Positions 1 through 5,391 of a stretch of 5,391 bases of DNA are shown piece by piece. The DNA is from an uncultured Clostridia bacterium (GTDB lineage: Bacteria; Bacillota; Clostridia; Oscillospirales; Ruminococcaceae): NCBI GenBank assembly GCA_947175045.1, contig CAMWLH010000170.1:1-5391 (forward strand), written 5' to 3'. The notes below the pieces were generated by a model. The model was not told the DNA's origin. It saw nothing but the letters and a program-made list of their open reading frames with translations, and did not search any database. The position numbers were made by a program, and so were the translations under genes. Each line of letters opens with the position of its first letter. The first letter of the stretch is position 1.

Positions 1-24
1 AAGCGACAACATAATAAATCTAAC

Positions 25-59
25 AAAACAAACAGCTACGCTAAATTATCATTTGTTTT
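25..59 (-). terminator. Weak A+T-rich hairpin downstream of the ATPase gene
   Basis: Positions 25-32 (AAAACAAA) and 52-59 (TTTGTTTT) are perfect 8-bp inverted repeats. A smaller AGC/GCT pair (34-36 and 40-42) lies inside the loop. Read on the minus strand, the hairpin lies 10 bases past the ATPase stop codon and its descending arm is T-rich. This is the right place for a terminator, but the stem is almost all A-T and the loop is long, so it could equally be chance in A+T-rich DNA. No other structure or gene is visible in positions 1-69. Confidence 0.3.
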
Positions 60-69
60 CACATTAAGC

Positions 70-2379
70 TCACTTCTTGTCCATCAATTTCGCCAGCTTA
101 TTAAGCCCGAAAAGGCAAAGCCAAGCTCCGCCAACAAGAGCAAGCAGTAAAAGAAACTCCGTCACACTGAGCGGTACAAGATAAAACAGCGTGGGAAACA
201 GCAGCGCCGCTCCCGCAAACAAACCTATCAACGCAATAAACATAACCCCGCGCCGCTTGTTAAAGGGTCTGCATATCCCGAACAGCACCGCGAAGCTCAC
301 GCAAGCCGTAAGCAGTGTCGCAATGGTAGATGTGCTCTCCTGAGGCAGCTCAAACACATATTGAAGTATCATAAGCGCTCCTATCCCCAGTGCCACAGTG
401 ATCCCCCCAGGCGCGGACTTTTTCAGCACATTCGACAAAAAGCTCCCCCTGATCAGATTATGATTGGGCTCCAGCGCCAGCAGGAACGAGGGTATTCCGA
501 TGGTTATCCCGCTTATCAAGGTCATCTGAATAGGTCGGAACGGATAGGCAAAGGGCAGTATCAAAAACAGCACCGCCAGCAGGAACGCGAAAATGGTCTT
601 CACCAAAAACAGCGCCGCGGAGCGCTCAATATTGTTTATGGAGCGCCGCCCCTCCTCAACAGCCAATGGCATTGAGGCAAAGTCGGAGTTCAGCAGAACA
701 AGCTGCGATACGCTGCGCGCCGCGTCGCTGCCCGACTGCATTGCAACGGAGCAGTCCGCTTCTTTCAGCGCGAGAACGTCGTTTACGCCGTCTCCCGTCA
801 TTGCCACGGTATGACCGTTCCCCTTAAGTGCCTTTATAAGCTCCAGCTTGCGCGAGGGAGTTACACGCCCGAAAACCGCATATTTTTCCGCCGCCTCCGC
901 CAGGAGCTCGTCGGGAATGCGCGACGCGTCGATATACTCCCCCGACAGCCCCGCTTTTTTAGCCACATTGTACACCGTTACGGGGTCGTCACCCGAGATA
1001 ACTTTAATGGTAACGCCCTGCCGCTTGAAATATTCCAGGGTCTGCGGCGCGGATTTCCTTATCTTGTCGGACAAAATTACCAGTGCCTTTGGCGAGAGCT
1101 TTTTAGGCAGAGCCGCTCCGCTTAAATCTTCGGGGCTGAACGCCAACAGCAGCACCCGCATTCCCTTTTCGGAATATTGCTTTACGGCGGGAGCAATAGC
1201 GGCGAGCGCCGATTTTTCCAGCACAAAATCCGGCGCACCCAAAATAAGCGTGCCATAGTCCTTAAACTCAACTCCGCTCCATTTTCTCGCAGAGGAAAAG
1301 GGCACGATCTTGACAGCTTTCAGGTCGGTCAGTTCGGAGTATTTCGCCGCGATGGCTTTCAAAGTGGGATTAGGACCGGATTCACAGGCGGCAGCAGCGC
1401 ACAAAGCCTTTTCAATGTCAAAGCGGCTGTCAATTGGAATAAGCTCCGTGACCTCCATGCAGCCCTCGGTGATGGTCCCCGTTTTGTCAAGGCAGACCAC
1501 GTCCACCCGCGCCAGAGACTCAACGCAGTAAAGGTCTTGACAGAGCGTCTGCTTTGCCGCAAGGCGTATGGAGCTCACCGCCAGCGCTATGCTGGTGAGC
1601 AGCATAAGCCCCTCGGGTATCATTCCGATAAGCGCCGCAACGGTGCTTGTAACGCCCTCCGAAAAGTTCTGCCCCGTGATATTCAGCGCCTTGTAGAACA
1701 GAACTATCCCGAAAGGGAGAATACATACCGATACAACGGAAATAAGTCGGTTTATGGACTTCATCATTTTCGAGGAGCGCTTTTTCGAGGATTTCGCGCC
1801 GCTGGTTATCCTGCCCGAGAAGCTCTCCGCGCCTACCCGCACCGCCTGTGCCTTTACGCTGCCCGAAACTATGAAGCTGCCCGAAAGAAGCTCGTCGCCC
1901 GATTTTTTGGGGACAGGGTCCGATTCGCCCGTTACAAGGCTCTCGTCCGCCTCGCATTCACCCTCGAGAACTATTCCGTCCGCGCAGACCTGCCGTCCTG
2001 CAGAAAGCAGCATGATGTCCTCTTTGACGATGTCCGACACGGGGAGCTCTGTTTCATTGCCGTCGCGGATAAGGTGAGCCCTCGGCGCGGACAGGAGCGA
2101 CAGCTTGTCTATCACGCGCTTTGAGCGTATCTCCTGGAAAATGCCTATGGCGGTGTTGCTGAGGACTACCCCCATAAAAAGCATATTGCGGTAGCTTCCC
2201 ACAAAAGCGACCAGCGACGCCAGTATCACATTTATGAGGTTGAATAGGGTAAATATGTTGTCTTTGAAGATTCTGCCCGCGCTTTTGGTTTTAATGTCAA
2301 AGCTGCCGTTGTTTTCGCCGTTTGCGGCTTTTTCCGCCGCCTGCGCGGAGGAAAGTCCGCTGTTTATGTCAATGTTCAT
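70..2379 (-). CDS. P-type cation-transporting ATPase, CtpE-like (probable calcium transporter)
   Basis: A complete 769-residue P-type ATPase that should move a cation across the cytoplasmic membrane using ATP. The signature motifs are all present: TGES of the actuator domain (residues 150-153), PEGL in helix M4 (255-258), the phosphorylated aspartate in DKTGT (D298) and the hinge TGDGVND (528-534). The nucleotide-binding domain has FSSARKW (about 361-367) and LGAP (380-383) in place of the more common KGAP. About four hydrophobic helices precede D298 and about six follow the hinge, giving the usual ten. There is no N-terminal heavy-metal domain. The PEGL helix, LGAP and the stretch after GVND (VLALKEAD, then SGSDAAR) resemble mycobacterial CtpE, a family linked to calcium uptake; the ion here is inferred. 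The start at 2379 has GGAG six bases upstream. An in-frame ATG at 2391 (773 residues) lacks a good ribosome binding site. The gene is divergent from the ger genes. Confidence 0.96.
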   Translation of the reverse strand: MNIDINSGLSSAQAAEKAANGENNGSFDIKTKSAGRIFKDNIFTLFNLINVILASLVAFVGSYRNMLFMGVVLSNTAIGIFQEIRSKRVIDKLSLLSAPRAHLIRDGNETELPVSDIVKEDIMLLSAGRQVCADGIVLEGECEADESLVTGESDPVPKKSGDELLSGSFIVSGSVKAQAVRVGAESFSGRITSGAKSSKKRSSKMMKSINRLISVVSVCILPFGIVLFYKALNITGQNFSEGVTSTVAALIGMIPEGLMLLTSIALAVSSIRLAAKQTLCQDLYCVESLARVDVVCLDKTGTITEGCMEVTELIPIDSRFDIEKALCAAAACESGPNPTLKAIAAKYSELTDLKAVKIVPFSSARKWSGVEFKDYGTLILGAPDFVLEKSALAAIAPAVKQYSEKGMRVLLLAFSPEDLSGAALPKKLSPKALVILSDKIRKSAPQTLEYFKRQGVTIKVISGDDPVTVYNVAKKAGLSGEYIDASRIPDELLAEAAEKYAVFGRVTPSRKLELIKALKGNGHTVAMTGDGVNDVLALKEADCSVAMQSGSDAARSVSQLVLLNSDFASMPLAVEEGRRSINNIERSAALFLVKTIFAFLLAVLFLILPFAYPFRPIQMTLISGITIGIPSFLLALEPNHNLIRGSFLSNVLKKSAPGGITVALGIGALMILQYVFELPQESTSTIATLLTACVSFAVLFGICRPFNKRRGVMFIALIGLFAGAALLFPTLFYLVPLSVTEFLLLLALVGGAWLCLFGLNKLAKLMDKK

Positions 2380-2385
2380 AGTGTG

Positions 2386-2389
2386 CTCC
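2386..2389 (-). promoter_or_regulatory. Ribosome binding site that decides the ATPase start
   Basis: On the minus strand GGAG lies six bases before the ATG at 2379. It is formed partly by the upstream in-frame ATG codon at 2391, which has only a pyrimidine-containing CCTCTGA before it. This favours initiation at 2379 over 2391. Confidence 0.6.
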
Positions 2390-2407
2390 ATTCAGAGGTT
2401 TGATGTA

Positions 2408-2420
2408 AGAGATATTCTCT
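2408..2420. promoter_or_regulatory. Palindrome after the ATPase transcription start (possible operator)
   Basis: AGAGA-TAT-TCTCT is a perfect 5-bp inverted repeat with a 3-base centre. It begins about 9 bp past the ATPase -10 box, so it covers roughly the first dozen transcribed bases. A repressor bound here could block the promoter. It is short and no regulator gene is present, so the role is speculative. Confidence 0.3.
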
Positions 2421-2428
2421 ATGTTTAT

Positions 2429-2457
2429 AGTATATCCCCGATTTATATGAAAGTCAA
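2429..2457 (-). promoter_or_regulatory. Vegetative (sigma-A type) promoter of the ATPase gene
   Basis: On the minus strand TTGACT (2457-2452) and TATACT (2434-2429) are separated by exactly 17 bp. Each differs from the sigma-A consensus by one base. Transcription should start near 2422, giving a leader of about 43 bases before the ATG at 2379. The spacing and match make this the best-supported control site in the window. It suggests expression in growing cells, not only in spores. Confidence 0.75.
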
Positions 2458-2480
2458 TATCTAATGAGTAAAAATTCAGT

Positions 2481-2486
2481 AAAGGG
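2481..2486 (+). promoter_or_regulatory. Ribosome binding site that decides the GerA-family start
   Basis: AAAGGG lies four bases before the ATG at 2491. The upstream in-frame ATG at 2464 has no comparable purine-rich sequence at a usable distance. It also lies only 7 bp from the edge of the ATPase -35 box on the other strand. I therefore prefer 2491. Confidence 0.5.
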
Positions 2487-2490
2487 TGGC

Positions 2491-4071
2491 ATGGATAGTA
2501 TGGATCTCATGAATATAATGGATTTTACGGGACAATATAGTAAAAAAGAGCGAAAGGAGCGGCAGATATTGCAGGAAGAAAATGTTCACACGCGGATAAA
2601 GGGAGATATTCCGATAGACGTGTCGCTTGACAGAAACCTCAAAAACATAGATATAATAACGGGGAAGTCCTCCGATGTGATAACCAAAACCGCTATGGTG
2701 GGAGGGAATCGGATAGCGGTGCTGACCTGCGAGGGCATGGCGAGCACCGAAACGCTGTCGGAGCTTATTTATCAAAAGCTGAACAACGTTGGCAACGAGG
2801 AGCATATCCCGCCGGAGGACTTGGTGGGGCGCATATTTGACGTATATCTTATAGCCGCGGAGCAGATCGAGATAAAGAATATAGGAAGCCTTGTGCTGAA
2901 GCTCCAGTCGGGCTTTGCGATAATATTGACGGACGGATGTCCGAGATGCGTAGCGATAGGCGTCCAGGGGTATAATTCCCGCGGGATAGACGAGCCGTCC
3001 TCGGAGCTGAACGTGCGCGGCTCGCGCGAGGGCTTTATAGAGGTGATACGCACAAATATGTCCATGATAAGGCGGCGGATAAAGTCTCCGACGCTGGTGT
3101 TCGAGATGTCCACGCTGGGGGACAGGAGCAACACGGATATATGTATCTGTTATATCAGCGACAAGGTATCGCCGAAGCTGCTGGAGAACGTGAAAAGGCG
3201 TATCAAGTCCATCAAGCTCAACACGATACTCGAAAGCGGCTATATACAGCCCTTTTTTGAGGGGAAGGGAGGCTGGTTTTTCTCGGAATGCGGAACCTGC
3301 GAGCGTCCCGATACCTTTGCGGCAAAGCTGTACGAGGGCAGGATAGGGATACTTGTGGACGGCACGCCCTTTGCGCTGGTAGTCCCGCATTTGTTTATCG
3401 AGAGCTTCCAGACCCTTGACGACTATACGCAGAAGCCCTTTTACGCCTTTTTTATAAGACTGGTAAGGCTGATGGCGTTTTTCATCACGCTGTTTCTGCC
3501 CGGAGCATATGTGGCGGTAGCCTCCTTTCACCCCGAAATGCTGCCATCGTCGCTGATACTGAATCTGGCTGCGTCGGAGCAGACCGCCCCATTCTCGCTG
3601 ATGGTGGAGTGCCTGTTTATACATTTTATGTATGAGCTTCTGCGAGAGGCGGGGATACGGCTGCCGCGCCCTATAGGTCACGCTATCGGAGTAGTCGGCG
3701 GACTGGTTATAGGGGATATAACCGTGTCCGCGGGTCTGGTGGGAGCACCCATGGTGCTTATCGTGGCGCTTTCGGGATTGTGCAGCTTTGTTGTGCCGAC
3801 CATGTATGAAAAGATAGTTATACTGCGGTTTATTTATATTATCGCGGGGGGAGTTTTCGGGCTGTTCGGGCTGATTATATCCATCGGTGCGGTGACGGTA
3901 AAGATGTGCTCCCTCAACACCTACGGGATACCCTATATGGCGCCGATCTCGCCGTTTTCACCGAACGCTTCGCGGGATATGTTCGTGCGTTCGGGCTGGC
4001 GCAGAATGGAAAAGGGAGATATGACGTTGCAGGAGCTGAACGGCGCGGAGGTATCGGAAAAACCGGTGTGA
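2491..4071 (+). CDS. GerA-family spore germination protein (germinant receptor A subunit)
   Basis: A 526-residue A subunit of a Ger-type germinant receptor, a complex in the spore inner membrane that helps sense nutrients and trigger germination. The soluble N-terminal part (about residues 1-320) carries family hallmarks: a GSREGF segment followed by an IRRRIKSP stretch, then ERPDT and an ILVDGTPFALVVP stretch just before the membrane part. The C-terminal part has hydrophobic segments near 327-348, 352-385, 395-440 and 444-470, with FHPEMLP and RLPRPIGHAIG, both typical of GerAA, GerKA and SpoVAF proteins. A short polar tail follows. The length is a little above the usual 480-500. The start at 2491 is chosen for its ribosome binding site; an ATG at 2464 would add nine residues. 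No frameshift is visible. The permease partner lies 141 bp downstream. I cannot tell which paralogue (GerAA, GerKA or another) it is. No clear sigma-F or sigma-G promoter was found upstream. Confidence 0.96.
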   Translation: MDSMDLMNIMDFTGQYSKKERKERQILQEENVHTRIKGDIPIDVSLDRNLKNIDIITGKSSDVITKTAMVGGNRIAVLTCEGMASTETLSELIYQKLNNVGNEEHIPPEDLVGRIFDVYLIAAEQIEIKNIGSLVLKLQSGFAIILTDGCPRCVAIGVQGYNSRGIDEPSSELNVRGSREGFIEVIRTNMSMIRRRIKSPTLVFEMSTLGDRSNTDICICYISDKVSPKLLENVKRRIKSIKLNTILESGYIQPFFEGKGGWFFSECGTCERPDTFAAKLYEGRIGILVDGTPFALVVPHLFIESFQTLDDYTQKPFYAFFIRLVRLMAFFITLFLPGAYVAVASFHPEMLPSSLILNLAASEQTAPFSLMVECLFIHFMYELLREAGIRLPRPIGHAIGVVGGLVIGDITVSAGLVGAPMVLIVALSGLCSFVVPTMYEKIVILRFIYIIAGGVFGLFGLIISIGAVTVKMCSLNTYGIPYMAPISPFSPNASRDMFVRSGWRRMEKGDMTLQELNGAEVSEKPV

Positions 4072-4212
4072 GCCGATCGAATGAAAACAACGTTTTGCCC
4101 GCGCAGGAATTATCCGCAAGCCGCCATGAAAGCATAACGAAACGGAGCTTTTATGGTGAGCCGGCAGAGGTGCAAAGGTGCGGAAAATTCAAAATTATAA
4201 TAAGGAGAGCTT
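4072..4212 (+). other. Gap between ger genes with two tiny reading frames
   Basis: These 141 bp separate two genes that are usually tightly packed or overlapping in ger operons. Two short frames nearly fill the gap. One runs 4081-4137 (18 codons plus stop) with no clear ribosome binding site. The other runs 4153-4200 (15 codons plus stop, MVSRQRCKGAENSKL) with GGAG at 4144-4147, five bases before its ATG. The second ends two bases before the AAGGAG of the permease gene, so translating it could affect initiation there. No terminator-like hairpin is seen, so co-transcription of both ger genes is plausible. The frames may be chance or remnants of lost coding sequence. Confidence 0.25.
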
Positions 4213-5175
4213 ATGACGAATACGGAAAAAAAACTGCCGCAGATAAGCGCCGCGCAGTTATTTTGTATGCTTATGCTGTCGCGGCTGTCCGCGGAGATAG
4301 CCTTTCCGCTGAGCGGCACGGGCTACGGCGGGGAAACGCTGCTGGCGCTCGTTATCGCGGAAATGATACGGTTTTTGTTGGCGCTTCCGCTGATAATATA
4401 TTCCGCAAAGGGAAATAATTTTTACCGCTCCGCTTATAAAAAGAATAAGTTTATCGGGTGGGCTTCGGCGGTGATCGCTTTTTTACTGTTGGCGGGAGCG
4501 GCAGTAAAGTCGCTGTTCCACACCGCGGTATTCGCGCAGCGAAGTCTGCTGACCAAGGGCTCGCCCATAGTGCTGGCGCTTATAGTGGCAGGATTTGCGC
4601 TGTATGCGGCAATAATGGGCGCGGAGTCTCTGGCACGCTCGGGGACGCTGTTTCTGATAGCCGCGGCTATCGTGACCGCGGCGGTAATGCTGGCGGATAT
4701 ACCATATATGAAGTTTGAGGCTATGGATCTCTCACGCTCGCAATATAACGGGCTTATCAAGGATATTACAGAGCGCCTTTTAAGGGGAGGGGACTATCTG
4801 GTTTTCGCGGCGCTGTTACCATTTGTGGCTCCCAAAAAGGAGAAAAGAAGGCTCAACGCCTGCGGAGCTTCGCTGTTTTTCGCGCTGTTTTCGACGTTGG
4901 CGGGAGTGCTGCTCTGTGCGTTTTACTGCCTGACCTTGAGAGAGTTTTACGGAATGACGGAGTATCCCTTTTATGCCGCCGCTTCGCTGTCGGATATAGC
5001 GCTGCTGAAAAGGCTGGACGGGTTCGGAGCGGCATTGTGGGCGTTGTGCGCGGCGTTCAGAACGGGGCTTATGATGTTCGCTGCATGGAGCGTTATCACC
5101 GAGCCCATAAAAAACGCGCGTGGAAGCTCCGCTTCAAATGATGTGGGGGAGCAGGGGAGCACTGCCGCGGGATAA
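4213..5175 (+). CDS. GerAB/GerKB-type spore germination permease (receptor B subunit), short at the C-terminus
   Basis: A 320-residue integral membrane protein of the endospore germination permease family, part of the amino acid-polyamine-organocation superfamily. It should be the B subunit of the receptor and is thought to bind the germinant. Hydrophobic segments lie near residues 11-30, 41-62, 80-108, 117-136, 143-162, 192-207, 216-242 and 270-296. The assignment rests on the overall pattern, on the KKLPQISAAQLF start and on its place after a GerA-family gene; sequence similarity looks divergent. The start is well supported by AAGGAG at 4202-4207, five bases upstream. The family usually has ten helices and about 365 residues. 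Here helices nine and ten appear to be missing, replaced by a polar tail rich in Gly, Ser and Ala (about 297-320). No hydrophobic continuation is visible in other frames. The stop overlaps a degenerate repeat match, and no GerC lipoprotein gene follows in the window. Confidence 0.9.
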   Translation: MTNTEKKLPQISAAQLFCMLMLSRLSAEIAFPLSGTGYGGETLLALVIAEMIRFLLALPLIIYSAKGNNFYRSAYKKNKFIGWASAVIAFLLLAGAAVKSLFHTAVFAQRSLLTKGSPIVLALIVAGFALYAAIMGAESLARSGTLFLIAAAIVTAAVMLADIPYMKFEAMDLSRSQYNGLIKDITERLLRGGDYLVFAALLPFVAPKKEKRRLNACGASLFFALFSTLAGVLLCAFYCLTLREFYGMTEYPFYAAASLSDIALLKRLDGFGAALWALCAAFRTGLMMFAAWSVITEPIKNARGSSASNDVGEQGSTAAG

Positions 5176-5190
5176 GTTATTGCGGCGCAA
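5172..5190. repeat. Degenerate partial copy of the 3' repeat overlapping the permease stop
   Basis: These 19 bases match 16 of 19 positions of the repeat segment at 5319-5337 and 15 of 19 of that at 5208-5226, both built on AAAAGTTACTGC followed by a CGCAA-like end. The TAA stop of the permease gene (5173-5175) lies inside the match. The similarity is short, so chance cannot be excluded. Confidence 0.45.
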
Positions 5191-5200
5191 CGCCCCTTTT
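5180..5200 (+). terminator. Possible weak terminator after the permease gene
   Basis: GGCG (5184-5187) and CGCC (5191-5194) can pair around a CAA loop, followed by CC and TTTT (5197-5200). The position just past the permease stop fits a terminator. The stem is only 4 bp, the T run is short, and the bases can pair in another way (TTGC at 5180-5183 with GCAA at 5187-5190), so support is weak. Confidence 0.25.
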
Positions 5201-5279
5201 AAAAAATAAAAGTTACTGCAACGCAAGTCGTCGCAGGAAATTTTTGGCGAGAGCCTGCGAAAACGGAGCGCAGCGGAGT
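5196..5279. repeat. Structured intergenic repeat, copy 1
   Basis: This copy opens with a small hairpin, CTTTTA (5196-5201) pairing with TAAAAG (5207-5212). A second hairpin follows, TCGCAGG (5231-5237) pairing with CCTGCGA (5254-5260) around a 16-base loop. It ends with the G+C-rich CGGAGCGCAGCGGAGT. The core 5206-5279 matches copy 2 except for one substitution (A5221 against G5332) and one missing A. Such near identity outside a gene points to a recently duplicated or dispersed repeat element. No transposase is present. Confidence 0.88.
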
Positions 5280-5305
5280 TTTTGCGGGCGGGTCGCGGGA
5301 AATTA

Positions 5306-5391
5306 CTTTTAATAATATAAAAGTTACTGCAGCGCAAAGTCGTCGCAGGAAATTTTTGGCGAGAGCCTGCGAAAACGGAGCGCAGCGGAGT
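5306..5391. repeat. Structured intergenic repeat, copy 2 (runs to the window end)
   Basis: The second copy starts about 111 bp after the first. Its opening hairpin is slightly longer, ACTTTTA (5305-5311) with TAAAAGT (5318-5324). The main hairpin is TCGCAGG (5343-5349) with CCTGCGA (5366-5372). The last 53 bases are identical to copy 1. The window stops exactly where copy 1 passes into a T run and a G+C-rich spacer (5280-5305), so the array may continue outside. Confidence 0.88.

Noticed and set aside
1177..2124. A 315-codon open frame on the plus strand
   Set aside because: It is antisense to the P-type ATPase, whose motifs are intact in the other strand. The product is Arg-rich and unlike any family I know.
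2430..2459. GTATA with GTCAATA as a possible plus-strand sigma-G promoter
   Set aside because: The -10 part matches only about four of seven consensus positions, and it overlaps the much better minus-strand promoter.
2476..3681. A 401-codon open frame on the minus strand
   Set aside because: It lies wholly antisense to the clearly recognised GerA-family gene, and its product is rich in Arg, His and Tyr with no domain or membrane pattern. It is a shadow of the real gene's codon use.
4196..4201. A perfect TATAAT in front of the permease gene
   Set aside because: Transcription from it would begin past the ribosome binding site at 4202-4207, and no -35 element lies 17 bp upstream. It is probably chance in A+T-rich sequence.
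5134..5337. A 67-codon minus-strand frame through the repeats
   Set aside because: The peptide contains the same RCSNFY segment twice because the DNA repeat is translated twice. It also overlaps the permease 3' end, so it is repeat-derived and not a gene.
5196..5391. CRISPR array
   Set aside because: Only two copies of about 75-85 bases separated by about 26 bases are present, with no cas genes; the unit is too long and structured for a CRISPR repeat.

Overview
The window looks like chromosomal DNA from an endospore-forming member of the Clostridia, probably an Oscillospiraceae/Ruminococcaceae-type gut bacterium. The basis is two genes of a GerA-type spore germinant receptor, strong Shine-Dalgarno sequences, frequent ATA isoleucine codons, and a short G+C-rich intergenic repeat of a kind I associate with such genomes. 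The lineage is an inference, not a measurement.

Layout. Positions 1-69 are downstream of the first gene and hold only a weak A+T-rich hairpin. Positions 70-2379 (minus strand) encode a complete P-type cation ATPase, most like the CtpE-type (calcium-linked) branch. Positions 2380-2490 are a compact divergent intergenic region. It has a near-consensus vegetative promoter for the ATPase (TTGACT, 17 bp, TATACT on the minus strand) with a small palindrome just after the expected transcription start. No convincing promoter is visible for the rightward genes. Positions 2491-4071 (plus) encode a GerA-family A subunit. A 141-bp gap holding two very short reading frames separates it from positions 4213-5175 (plus), a GerAB/GerKB-type germination permease (B subunit).

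The last 216 bp contain no gene. They hold two nearly identical copies of a structured repeat about 111 bp apart. A shorter, degenerate third match overlaps the stop codon of the permease gene.

How the genes relate. The A and B subunits should form a germinant receptor in the spore inner membrane. The usual third partner, a GerC lipoprotein, is not in the window. The B subunit appears to lack the last two transmembrane helices of its family and ends where the repeats begin, so the receptor may be unusual or decayed. The ATPase is divergently transcribed from a vegetative-type promoter. A link to spore calcium is only a guess from its position.

I see no mobile element, CRISPR array, tRNA, rRNA or defence system. 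The most unusual part is the 3' end: the short permease and its junction with the repeats.
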